Assembly: GCA_009843725.1 (NCBI GenBank)
Contig: VYCX01000237.1
Span: forward strand, 1-7,944
Direction of reading: 5' to 3'
DNA length: 7,944 bases
From: Boseongicola sp. SB0675_bin_26
GTDB lineage: Bacteria; Pseudomonadota; Alphaproteobacteria; Rhodobacterales; Rhodobacteraceae
Below are positions 1 through 6,533 of this stretch, one piece after another. The notes beneath the pieces are model-generated. The model saw only the letters and a program-made list of their open reading frames with translations, ran no database searches and was not told the DNA's origin. The translations under genes were made by a program, and so were the position numbers. Position 1 is the first letter of the stretch, and each line of letters begins with the position of its first letter.

Positions 1-723
1 GCCCAAGGCTTCGAGCACTGGCTCCTCAAGTTCGACGGCGTTTCGAGCAGCGGGGACAAGGAACTGTGCGATCCTGAAGGTTTCGGCAAGATCGAATTCG
101 CCTACGCCAGCATGGCGCGCGCGGCGGGGATATCCATGGCGGAATGCCGGCTCCATCACGAGGGCGGCCGCAGTCATTTCATGACAAAGCGCTTCGATCG
201 GGACGATGCTGGCCGCAAGATCCACATGCAGTCTCTCGGGGCGATGCAGCACTTCGACTTCAACGACCCGTCAGCGTATTCCTATGAACAAGCCATGATG
301 ACGATTCGGGAACTAAATCTTGGAATGGTTGCGGTCGAAGAACAATTTCGCCGGGCACTATTCAACGTCATAGCGCGCAATCAGGATGACCACGTCAAGA
401 ACGTCTCCTTCTTGATGGACCGGTCCGGACAATGGGCTCTGTCCCCGGCTTATCACCTCGCCTACGCCTATAATCCAAATGGCCTATGGACCCGCGACCA
501 CCAGATGAGCTTGGCTGGCCGCCGCAATGACTTTGTGCGTGACGACCTCCTTCAGTTTGCCTCCTCCGCTGGACTTAGGCGGCGCAAAGCACTGGACATA
601 CTTGAGGCAGTTTGCGCTTCTGTCCGCGATTGGGCCAAGCACGCCGAAGCGGCCGAAGTCGCGTCGCGCGATGTGGAGCGGATTGAAAGGACTTTCAGAT
701 CAAGCCTTATGTCTGACCATTAG
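1..723 (+). CDS. HipA-family Ser/Thr kinase toxin, C-terminal part (5' end outside window)
   Basis: The frame is open from base 1 and ends at TAG 721-723, giving 240 visible residues; HipA proteins are usually about 400-440, so the N-terminal part and any hipB antitoxin gene lie left of the window. Numbering visible residues, HWLLKFD (6-12) fits the ATP-binding lysine strand (Lys10). NQDDHVKN (127-134) is the catalytic loop, with Asp129 and Asn134 matching E. coli HipA Asp309 and Asn314. HQMSLAGRR (167-175) is a typical C-terminal-lobe motif. HipA kinases phosphorylate proteins such as glutamyl-tRNA synthetase and cause growth arrest. One oddity: the second metal-binding aspartate (E. coli Asp332, exactly 23 residues after Asp309) is His152 here (codon CAC, 454-456), so the protein may be inactive or altered. 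ATG 112 is an internal Met, not the start. The gene converges with the Lrp-family gene. Family assignment is firm; activity is uncertain. Confidence 0.88.
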   Translation, partial: AQGFEHWLLKFDGVSSSGDKELCDPEGFGKIEFAYASMARAAGISMAECRLHHEGGRSHFMTKRFDRDDAGRKIHMQSLGAMQHFDFNDPSAYSYEQAMMTIRELNLGMVAVEEQFRRALFNVIARNQDDHVKNVSFLMDRSGQWALSPAYHLAYAYNPNGLWTRDHQMSLAGRRNDFVRDDLLQFASSAGLRRRKALDILEAVCASVRDWAKHAEAAEVASRDVERIERTFRSSLMSDH

Positions 724-952
724 AGAATTCGCTCCGCATCTCGAAAGACTCGAGAAAGCTGCCTTCACCGCCCCTGCATTTCTCCGGAGTCCGTGCTTCA
801 CACTCACAAGCTTCGGCGCCCGATACACAGGGCGGCACGGCTGGACGGTCAGACGGCGATCCAATTGCGCGGCGCCATCCTGTTCGCGAACGCGAAACTG
901 CAAAGTTGATGCGGGTCGCGACAGGTCCAATTTCGGCGGCCGTTGAGCTTGC
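724..952. other. Intergenic region between convergent genes, no gene seen
   Basis: This stretch separates the + strand HipA-family stop from the - strand Lrp-family stop. It holds a short inverted repeat (TCTCG 739-743 with CGAGA 751-755) and a GC-rich repeat (TTCGCG 883-888 with CGCGAA 891-896). Neither is followed by a T-run on either strand, so I do not call a terminator. The frames open across it resemble no protein family I know. Confidence 0.5.
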
Positions 953-1474
953 TCAGGTGTCGCGCGGCTTCCAGTTACGCTTGAGAAGAAACTGGTTCTT
1001 GAAGTTCTTCAACCCCAGCATTACCTCGGCGTCCACTATGTCCTCGACGCCGTGAATGTGATCTTCCAGGAAGCCTGCGAGGTCGTCCGGATCGTCGCAG
1101 ATCAGTTCCACCAGCAGGTCAAATCGCCCAGTCACCCACAAAATGTACACGACGCTGGACAACTCACCCAACCGATCAGCCACGGCTTGCGGGGTAATGC
1201 CCGGGGCCACCTTGAGGCAGATCATCGCGTCCGCCTTGTAGTCGGACGCGGACGGGTCCGCGATGGCCACTATCCGCAACAGCCCGGCATCCTTCATGCC
1301 GTTCACCCGGTTCCGGACGGTTCCTTCCGAAACCTGAAGCTTGAGCGCGATTTCGGAATACGGCATCCGCCCATCATCCTCCAACAGCCGGATGATCTCG
1401 CTGTTCAGGCGCCCTTCAACGGAATGGGTACCTCTCCTTCGCGTTGCCTTCTTGGGTCCGGGCTTGTCCGGCAT
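953..1474 (-). CDS. Lrp/AsnC-family transcriptional regulator
   Basis: This 173-residue protein has the standard Lrp/AsnC layout. A winged helix-turn-helix spans about residues 23-70, with the recognition region SEGTVRNRVNGMKDAGLLR (49-67). An AsnC ligand-binding, oligomerising (RAM) domain spans about 80-160, including the WVTGRFDLLVEL strand-turn-strand (113-124). Such proteins form dimers to octamers and respond to amino acids or related metabolites. A basic stretch of about 20 residues (PKKATRRRG at 8-16) precedes the HTH, which makes the protein slightly longer than the usual 150-160; it may be real or the start may lie further in. The ATG at 1474 has only a distant GGGGA upstream and no better in-frame start was found. 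It is the last gene of a - strand group and is separated from the MetX-like gene by 364 bases, so it probably has its own promoter. The likely targets are the neighbouring amine or glutamate metabolism genes; the effector is unknown. Confidence 0.93.
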   Translation of the reverse strand: MPDKPGPKKATRRRGTHSVEGRLNSEIIRLLEDDGRMPYSEIALKLQVSEGTVRNRVNGMKDAGLLRIVAIADPSASDYKADAMICLKVAPGITPQAVADRLGELSSVVYILWVTGRFDLLVELICDDPDDLAGFLEDHIHGVEDIVDAEVMLGLKNFKNQFLLKRNWKPRDT

Positions 1475-1838
1475 ATCTGTTACAGGTCCCCGAATTTGTC
1501 ACGCAAAGCCTGCAATAATCCAGAATCGGGAGGTATTGAACACACTGGCCCGAATGGGGCGCGTCGAGCTGAATTCAGTGTTCCGGCCGGTGTCTTCGCA
1601 CGGAACTGCATGGCATCGTCGCGCACAGGCGCCAGGGCCATCGTGTTGACGGGCCGGATCAAGGTCCTTCGCACGAAGGGACCGTCCTTGGCGGGCAGGC
1701 GTTCCGCCAAGCCTCGGCGGTTCGCGGAGATGCGAATTGCGAGTTGCCACGACGGTGCCGACCGGCATCCATCTGCCCGACCGTGCCACGGGCCAACGGA
1801 ACGATGACCTCCACGGCGTTCTCTGTTCGCCCGCACGT
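1475..1838. other. 364-base intergenic region upstream of the Lrp-family gene
   Basis: I see no convincing gene here. Two long open frames on the - strand and one on the + strand cross it, but they have no recognisable domains, run into the neighbouring gene or lack a ribosome binding site, and are Arg/Pro-rich in the way chance frames are in GC-rich DNA. It should hold the promoter of the Lrp-family gene and the transcript end of the MetX-like gene. A hairpin with one bulge lies at 1663-1683 (GGTCCTT paired with AAGGGACC), but no T-run follows it. A second small repeat is CCGCC 1704-1708 with GGCGG 1716-1720. Confidence 0.5.
1663..1683 (-). other. Bulged hairpin downstream of the MetX-like gene
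   Basis: GGTCCTT (1663-1669) pairs with AAGGGACC (1676-1683) across a 6-base loop with one bulged G. It lies about 155 bases past the MetX-like stop in the transcribed direction. No U-tract follows on the - strand, so it is at best a weak or factor-dependent transcript end, or an RNA fold in the leader of the regulator gene. Confidence 0.25.
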
Positions 1839-2852
1839 TCATTCCCCGAGCAACTCGCGAATCCCAGCTTCAAGCACTGCGGCAAAACCGGCGTCGTTGC
1901 CTGGATTGGCGGCGCAATGGCCCCAAGGCGAGTCATAGGGCCGGAAATTGGCGTTCGGCATGTGCTGCGCCTCGATCTCGTTGTCTTCCGGAGGAAAGTA
2001 GAGATCCTGCGAGCATGGCATCAAAATGGCACGCGCCCTTATCGCCCCGAGCGCGGCCTTGAAGTCGCCGTTGTATAGCGGTCCGGCCGAGATGTCTCCG
2101 GCCTGCCAGGTTGCCAGCTTTGCCAGGAGATCGTTGGCATCCCAGCCTTCGGCATGATCGATCTCCCAATCGACCAAGAGTTCCTCGATGGTCTCGAACC
2201 CCAGTTTGCGATAGAGGCCTTCTCGATAAAACGTCTGAGAAAAGGCCCAGCCGGCATAGACACGGCCAAAGGCCTTCAGCCCGGCAACCGGTGCACTGTC
2301 GTAGTCGCCTCGATTCCAAACGTGGTCGGCGCAAAGCGCCGCCTTGACTCCTTCGAGAAAGACGAAGTTGTGTGGCGAAGTCCTTGCAGATGCACAGAAC
2401 GGCAGGATCGCCTCGACCATGTCCGGGTATTGCGCCGCCCATTGGTAGGACTGGCAACCGGCCATCGACCAGCCTGCAACAAGGGCAATCTTCTCGATTC
2501 CGAGTTGATCATGAATCAGCCGGTGCTGCGCGGCAATGTTGTCCCACATCTGCACCAGCGGAAAACGCGGCCCGTCCTGAGGAGCGGGCGTGTTCGAAGG
2601 TGACGACGATCGGCCATTGCCGAACAGGTTCGGGCTGACGATGAAATGGCGTGCAGGGTCAATGGCGCGCCCACGTCCGAAAAAGCCTTCATTGCGGGTG
2701 TCGGTGCCCGTGTAGAAGGTCGGCAAGACAATCAGGTTGTCGCGCGCAGGCGAGAGCGTGCCGTAGCACCGGTAGGCAAGCTTGGCATCCTTCAGGACTT
2801 CACCTGACAGAAGCGGAAAATCCCCAAGTTCAAGAATCTGACAGTCCGGCAT
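1839..2852 (-). CDS. MetX-type alpha/beta-hydrolase (homoserine O-acetyltransferase-like)
   Basis: This 337-residue cytosolic protein has the MetX-like alpha/beta-hydrolase fold. A cap region (about 165-260) follows the nucleophile elbow GWSMAG (Ser129). Asp283 (SQDLYFPPEDN) and His312 (PWGHCAANPG) complete a catalytic triad. The N-terminal half keeps the family pattern: LAYRCYGTL (25-33) and the oxyanion region LPTFYTGTD (43-51). Genuine homoserine acetyltransferases are usually a little longer (about 350-380), with a GGSMGG elbow and GHDAF-type His motif, so the real substrate is probably something other than homoserine; ester or amide hydrolysis, or transfer of an acyl group, are the options. 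The ATG at 2852 follows GGGAGG with a 5-base spacer. It lies 69 bases after the glutamine-synthetase-like gene on the same strand and is probably co-transcribed with it. Family is clear; reaction and substrate are not. Confidence 0.88.
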   Translation of the reverse strand: MPDCQILELGDFPLLSGEVLKDAKLAYRCYGTLSPARDNLIVLPTFYTGTDTRNEGFFGRGRAIDPARHFIVSPNLFGNGRSSSPSNTPAPQDGPRFPLVQMWDNIAAQHRLIHDQLGIEKIALVAGWSMAGCQSYQWAAQYPDMVEAILPFCASARTSPHNFVFLEGVKAALCADHVWNRGDYDSAPVAGLKAFGRVYAGWAFSQTFYREGLYRKLGFETIEELLVDWEIDHAEGWDANDLLAKLATWQAGDISAGPLYNGDFKAALGAIRARAILMPCSQDLYFPPEDNEIEAQHMPNANFRPYDSPWGHCAANPGNDAGFAAVLEAGIRELLGE

Positions 2853-2921
2853 GGCCGCCTCCCTCCACTTGGACAGATTCCCTGCATCCGGCCTGCACGG
2901 GGCAACCCGACTGCCGGGAAT

Positions 2922-4361
2922 TCAGTAGAGCCGCAGGTATTCCTTCACTTCCCAGTCAGTGACCGACTGGTGATAGCGTTCCCATTCATCAGCCTTGTAT
3001 TCGAGGTAGGACTTGAGCATGACCTTGCCCAAGACGTGTTCGGCCATCTTGTCCTGACGCAGCGCCTCCATTGCGTGGAACAGGGTGCGTGGCAGGCGCC
3101 GGATTCCCAGGCCGGCCAACTCGGCCTCGGTCTTCGCATAGAGGTCGAAGTCCGTTGGGTTGCCGGGATCGGTCTTCTTCTCGATCCCTTGCACCATGCA
3201 GGCCAGGTGCATCGCCATCGCCAGATAGACATTCATTGTCATGTCGCAGGCGCGGTTCTCGATGCAGTATCTGTTTTGAGGAAGCCGAAGCTGTGCCGAG
3301 CGGTTGTTGAAGCCGTAGGCGATGTTGGTGGGGGCCCAGGTCACGGTGCCGCCCTCGAATCCGCCGACACGAGGGACCAGGCCGTTATAGGAATTCACAG
3401 TCGGGCATGTGATCGCGGTGATCGCCTCTGCATGCCGCAACACCCCACCCACGGCCCAGCGACATTCGTCGCTCCAGTCGCCATCCACGGTCTTGAAGAT
3501 GTTCTCGCCCGGCCGGCTTTCATGACTGATCGACACGTTGATGTGCGCGCCCGATCGCCAATCGCCAAGGGTGGGCTTGGGCATGAAGGTCACGAACAGG
3601 CCATGTGTCTTGGCCACCTCCTTGAGCAGGATGCGCAGAAACACGAAGCGGTCAGACATTTCCAGCATGTTGGTATAGTGAAAATCCAGTTCGAACTGCG
3701 AATAGCCACCCTCGCAGACAACGTCATGCAGGTTCCAGCCGAGCCCCTCGATGTAATCGATCATGTCCTTGAGGAACGGCATCGAATCGATCGAGTACTC
3801 GATGTCATAGCCAAATGCCTGGCGACGCGGGCGCACGCCATCTGCAGGGTCGTCGTCAAAGGCCTTGACCGGCAGGCCGTTCTCGTCGTGCTTCATGACG
3901 ATGAACTCCGGCTCAACGCCGGCATAAAATCGATAGCCTTTAAGGGCCGCCTCTTGCATCATGCGTCTCAGCGCCTGTCGGGGACAGACATTGTAAGGTG
4001 CATCCTCCCAGTAGAGATCGGAAATGATGATCGCCATGGACCTGTCCCACGGACAGATGTAAACCGCGTCGAGGTCCGGAACCACCACCTGATCACTGTC
4101 GGCAGGAGTAAGTTCGGGCACGTAAGAGACTGAATGAACTGCAAATTGAGGCCCCTTGCCCAGGCACAGTTCCTCGAATTCTCTCATCGGCACCGGTTTC
4201 GTCTTGGGGATGCCGTGCATGTCGATCCAGGCGCCCATTACGTACTTGACGCCTGCGTCCTCCAGCCGCTTCCTGACTTCGGGAATCCTTGGTCGGTTCC
4301 GCTCGACCGCGTCTTCAAAACTCTCGTAGTATATTCGGTCGTTCACCTTCGCCTCTGGCAT
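2922..4361 (-). CDS. glnT: Type III glutamine synthetase-like (GlnT/GmaS-type) gamma-glutamyl ligase
   Basis: This ATP-dependent ligase of the glutamine synthetase superfamily joins the glutamate gamma-carboxyl to ammonia or an amine. From the ATG at 4361 it has 479 residues. A beta-grasp domain (about 35-110) contains WIDMHGIPKTKPVP (45-58). The catalytic domain shows VEPEF (149-153), CEGGYSQFELDF (216-227), SGAHINVS (270-277, metal-ligand His273), NRSAQLRLP (353-361) and ENRACDMTMNVYLA (368-381, Glu368 and Arg370). Departures from ordinary GlnA include Asn275 in place of the second His of H-x-H and NVY instead of NPY; the first I recall in GlnT-like enzymes. There is no adenylylation-site motif of GlnA type. 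The start is set by AGGAG 7 bases before the ATG; a GTG ten codons upstream (4391) lacks such a site. Alternatives within the family are gamma-glutamylmethylamide synthetase (GmaS), isopropylamide (IpuC) or anilide (TdnQ) ligases, and the neighbouring oxygenase favours an amine over ammonia. Substrate is inferred. Confidence 0.9.
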   Translation of the reverse strand: MPEAKVNDRIYYESFEDAVERNRPRIPEVRKRLEDAGVKYVMGAWIDMHGIPKTKPVPMREFEELCLGKGPQFAVHSVSYVPELTPADSDQVVVPDLDAVYICPWDRSMAIIISDLYWEDAPYNVCPRQALRRMMQEAALKGYRFYAGVEPEFIVMKHDENGLPVKAFDDDPADGVRPRRQAFGYDIEYSIDSMPFLKDMIDYIEGLGWNLHDVVCEGGYSQFELDFHYTNMLEMSDRFVFLRILLKEVAKTHGLFVTFMPKPTLGDWRSGAHINVSISHESRPGENIFKTVDGDWSDECRWAVGGVLRHAEAITAITCPTVNSYNGLVPRVGGFEGGTVTWAPTNIAYGFNNRSAQLRLPQNRYCIENRACDMTMNVYLAMAMHLACMVQGIEKKTDPGNPTDFDLYAKTEAELAGLGIRRLPRTLFHAMEALRQDKMAEHVLGKVMLKSYLEYKADEWERYHQSVTDWEVKEYLRLY

Positions 4362-4451
4362 TTGCCTTCTCCTGTCCATATTTCGCCGCACATACCGTCA
4401 TGTTCGGATCGCGGCAGCTCTGGAATGTTGACGGCTCCGTACCGCCGGTTG
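4362..4451 (-). promoter_or_regulatory. Leader of the glutamine synthetase-like gene
   Basis: These 90 bases precede the chosen ATG and include AGGAG (minus strand, 7 bases before the start), which decides the start codon. I see no convincing -35/-10 pair or sigma-54 element; the sequence TGGCAG near 4460 has the wrong spacing for a -24/-12 site. If the 77-residue frame upstream is not a gene, the untranslated stretch grows to 4362-4688. Confidence 0.4.
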
Positions 4452-4685
4452 TCAGAATCCTGCCACGTGATCTGCTCCGCCCGATTTCGCAAATTCCGGT
4501 GTCTCTGCAAGGTCAAGGAAAATCGGCACGAATGCCTCGCATCCAGGCACGGCCTTGATGCCGCCGCACATCGTCTTGCCGATCAGCCATGCCAAGCAAT
4601 TCCTGACGCAGGTGTCACCCAACTCCAACATCCTGCTGGGATCACCGATCATGTCCAGGCCATGCTGCTTCCTCCCGTCATGCAT
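4452..4685 (-). CDS. Small unrecognised ORF, 77 residues, Cys-containing (doubtful)
   Basis: I do not recognise this protein. It starts three bases after the glyoxalase-like stop and ends 90 bases before the glutamine-synthetase-like ATG, so it fits the operon direction. It has four cysteines in its middle (CVRNC at 26-30, MCGG at 39-42, PGC at 47-49) and a short hydrophobic stretch, with no signal peptide or known fold. GC at third codon positions is high over roughly the first 50 codons and then falls. A strong GGGAGG lies inside the frame and is placed 7 bases before another ATG (4663-4661), which opens a four-codon frame (M-A-W-T-stop). That stop overlaps the in-frame ATG at 4652 (residue 12) as ATGA, an arrangement that could permit re-initiation. 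It may be a small real protein, a leader peptide, or chance. Confidence 0.35.
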   Translation of the reverse strand: MHDGRKQHGLDMIGDPSRMLELGDTCVRNCLAWLIGKTMCGGIKAVPGCEAFVPIFLDLAETPEFAKSGGADHVAGF

Positions 4686-4688
4686 GGA

Positions 4689-5132
4689 TCAGGACCCTTC
4701 TTCGCCTAGGTGTTTCAGGATGGACTCGTTGAGTTCGACCTTGTAGCCATCCGGATCCTCGCAAAACGCGATCACGCGCGTGCCGCCTTTCATCGGTCCG
4801 GGCGGACGGGTAATGTTGACGCCAGCCGCCGCCAGCCTTTCGCACGCCTCGTAGACATCCGGCGTCTCGATGCAAATGTGGCCCCAGCCGTTGCCCTTTT
4901 CGTATGGCTCCTCCTGTTCCCAGTTCGCAGTCAGTTCCAGTGTCGGGAATTCCGCCTCGGGGCCGTAGCCGATGAAAGTGTTGGTGAACTTGCCCTCGGG
5001 ATAGTCGGTGCGGCGCAATACTGCCATGCCCAGGATGCCGCAATAGAACCGCAGCGACTTGTCCATGTCCATCACGCGCACCATCGTATGCGCCAGACGG
5101 AAACCGCGTGAAATGTCGGAAATGTCAGTCAT
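4689..5132 (-). CDS. gloA: Glyoxalase I-like VOC protein (lactoylglutathione lyase family)
   Basis: This 147-residue protein belongs to the vicinal oxygen chelate superfamily and closely follows bacterial glyoxalase I, which isomerises the glutathione-methylglyoxal hemithioacetal to lactoylglutathione. It has two beta-alpha-beta-beta-beta modules. All four metal ligands of E. coli GloA (His5, Glu56, His74, Glu122) have counterparts: His15 (AHTMVRV), Glu66 (TLELTANW), His85 (GHICIE) and Glu133 (YKVELN). The PGPMKGGTRVIAFCEDPDGYK block (111-131) is typical of the family. The ATG at 5132 lies 16 bases after the Rieske stop; AAGG lies about 10 bases upstream, next to that stop, which indicates co-transcription and probably coupled translation. 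Its place in an oxidation cluster suggests removal of an aldehyde or dicarbonyl by-product, or action on another glutathione or gamma-glutamyl adduct. Family is firm; the substrate is less so. Confidence 0.88.
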   Translation of the reverse strand: MTDISDISRGFRLAHTMVRVMDMDKSLRFYCGILGMAVLRRTDYPEGKFTNTFIGYGPEAEFPTLELTANWEQEEPYEKGNGWGHICIETPDVYEACERLAAAGVNITRPPGPMKGGTRVIAFCEDPDGYKVELNESILKHLGEEGS

Positions 5133-5148
5133 GTGGAGTTTCCCTTGG

Positions 5149-6261
5149 TCAGTTGCTGCTGCGGAAGATCAGGTCACGAGCCACGAGAGACTGAAAGGCA
5201 TGGACGCTGTCTTCCCAGACCGGGGACAAGACACCCCCGGTGTCAGAAACCTGTGATGCCCGCCCCGCCTGCAGTCGCTCGACCATTTCATGGTCTTCCT
5301 TGTGGACATCCCACCAGAGCCTCTTCAAGTCCTCGACTTCGTTTGCGCCCAACTGCCGGCCGCCTGTCGTGTACAGCCCGCGCTTCTGGTTCATTGTCCC
5401 TGGGCCGGTCGGGATGTTCAGGTACACCCCCAGCTGATCCGGAAAATACCTGCCGAGGATAAAATTCGGATAAAGCGCCAGATAGCGCGAACTGACGGCC
5501 AGACTGCCCGAAGTGCCGACCTCTTCGTCCAGGTCTACGGCGCTGCCCATGCAGTTGCCGTCAATGATCGTGTAGTGGTCGGACAAGGGCTGATCGGTGG
5601 TCGAGCTGTGAACGAACTGCACGTGATAGGGTTCGATGAAGTTCTCCATGACGAACTTCCAGTTCGTCATGACCTGGCCGAAGTCCAATGTGCCGATGCA
5701 ATCCACAGTCTCCCAATCGACCTCCCCAAGCCGCTTGATCAGCGACCCGGCATAGTCCGCGAAAGGCGGTGCCTCGCCGCTGAGATTGACGAAGATCCAG
5801 TCCTGCCAGACATGGGTTCGCACGGGAACCAGGCCGTTGCGCAACTTGTCGAAGCCCTTGGCTTCATGCTGCCTGGCGCCACCAAAGTGCGGCGAGGCCC
5901 TCAGTTTTCCATTCAGATCGTACGCCCAGGCGTGATAGGGGCAGCGGATGAGCTTTCCGACATTTCCCGGCTTGTCGACCAGCGTCAGGCACCGATGGCG
6001 GCAGACGTTGTGGAATGCCTTGATCTCGCCCCCGCCATTGCGGACCATGAGCAGCGGCTGGCCCGCCACGGATACAGGCACGACATCACCGGCTTCCTTC
6101 ATTTCATGCGCGAATCCGATGCAGACCCAATTCCGGGCAAAGACGGACTGGCACTCGGCGTTCCAGAATTCCATGTCCCTGTAGGCCGCCGCGGGCAGCC
6201 CGCGCCTGGGCTCCGTGTCCTCGAGGAAGGGCTGCAGCAGGGTTTGCATGTCGCTCGTCAT
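5149..6261 (-). CDS. Rieske [2Fe-2S] non-heme iron oxygenase, alpha subunit
   Basis: This 370-residue protein carries an N-terminal Rieske domain, with CRH (Cys87, His89) and CPYH (Cys107, His110) binding the [2Fe-2S] cluster. The C-terminal catalytic domain holds the iron ligands His213 and His218 in ENFIEPYHVQFVH (206-218), with Asp351 (SPVWEDSVHAF) as likely third ligand. Glu210, three residues before His213, occupies the place of the bridging Asp (Asp205 in naphthalene dioxygenase); CntA carnitine oxygenase also has Glu there. Size and motifs fit alpha-only oxygenases acting on quaternary or N-methylated amines (CntA, GbcA, stachydrine demethylase types), which use a separate flavin/ferredoxin reductase. 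No reductase and no beta subunit gene is in the window. The ATG at 6261 has only a weak upstream purine stretch; ATG codon 5 is an alternative. It heads a probable operon with the glyoxalase-like gene 16 bases downstream. The substrate is not known. Confidence 0.92.
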   Translation of the reverse strand: MTSDMQTLLQPFLEDTEPRRGLPAAAYRDMEFWNAECQSVFARNWVCIGFAHEMKEAGDVVPVSVAGQPLLMVRNGGGEIKAFHNVCRHRCLTLVDKPGNVGKLIRCPYHAWAYDLNGKLRASPHFGGARQHEAKGFDKLRNGLVPVRTHVWQDWIFVNLSGEAPPFADYAGSLIKRLGEVDWETVDCIGTLDFGQVMTNWKFVMENFIEPYHVQFVHSSTTDQPLSDHYTIIDGNCMGSAVDLDEEVGTSGSLAVSSRYLALYPNFILGRYFPDQLGVYLNIPTGPGTMNQKRGLYTTGGRQLGANEVEDLKRLWWDVHKEDHEMVERLQAGRASQVSDTGGVLSPVWEDSVHAFQSLVARDLIFRSSN

Positions 6262-6418
6262 TCTTCTGACCGTCCGGGTGTTTCAGGTCCGGCCTCTATC
6301 GGCTCTCCAATCGGCATTGCGTGTCTTGCCTTTCGGCAGTGAACTTCGAGATTGATGCGTTGTCCAGAGATTTTGCCTTTTTCGCAGGCCTCTTTCACGA
6401 AACCGTAGCATTTCGGTC

Positions 6419-6444
6419 AAATATTGTCCTTATTTTGGATATTT
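6419..6444. promoter_or_regulatory. AT-rich imperfect dyad, candidate operator
   Basis: On the plus strand, AAATA followed by TCC is mirrored by GGA followed by TATTT, with a 7-base centre and a 3-base interruption in the left arm. It overlaps or directly precedes the promoter-like TTGACC at 6415-6420. Lrp/AsnC proteins bind AT-rich imperfect palindromes of about this length, and an Lrp-family gene lies in the cluster; the link is inference. Confidence 0.3.
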
Positions 6445-6512
6445 CGAAGACGATCTGCTGCACATATTCCGATCTCGCCTGCAGACATCCAAGAAAATCA
6501 GCGGCGTTGTGG

Positions 6513-6533
6513 CCCTGGCCGGCCGCGGCAGGG
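6513..6533 (-). terminator. GC-rich hairpin after the FMN glutamate-synthase-like gene (possible transcript end)
   Basis: CCCTG-G-CCG pairs with CGG-CAGGG around a 4-base loop, giving an 8-pair GC-rich stem with one bulge, beginning about 9 bases past the TAG stop. The next bases in the transcribed direction are not a T-run, so it is not a textbook intrinsic terminator. It could protect the 3' end or attenuate read-through. Confidence 0.35.

Noticed and set aside
527..946. 139-codon + strand frame over the end of the HipA-family gene
   Set aside because: It is out of frame with the well-supported HipA-family protein and has no recognisable content past its stop; a frameshifted HipA extension was considered, but the HipA frame ends at a plausible length.
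1480..1842. 120-codon - strand frame between the regulator and the MetX-like gene
   Set aside because: It is Arg/Pro-rich without domains, overlaps the MetX-like stop, competes with another open frame (1499-1936) in the same stretch and has no clear ribosome binding site.
2906..2918. Small hairpin between the glutamine-synthetase-like and MetX-like genes
   Set aside because: It has only a four-base stem and no T-run, so I do not call it a terminator.
2970..4133. 387-codon open frame on the + strand
   Set aside because: It lies entirely antisense to the glutamine-synthetase-like gene, has no recognisable domain and no ribosome binding site; long antisense frames are common opposite GC-rich genes.
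4362..4391. GTG start at 4391 for the glutamine-synthetase-like gene
   Set aside because: The extra ten residues are Arg-rich and not family-like, and AGGAG sits 7 bases before the ATG at 4361.
4445..4465. Possible sigma-54 promoter on the - strand (TGGCAG...TGACA)
   Set aside because: The -12 element lacks the GC dinucleotide at the required distance from GG.
5290..6342. 350-codon open frame on the + strand
   Set aside because: It is antisense to the Rieske oxygenase gene, whose motifs are complete and in order on the other strand.
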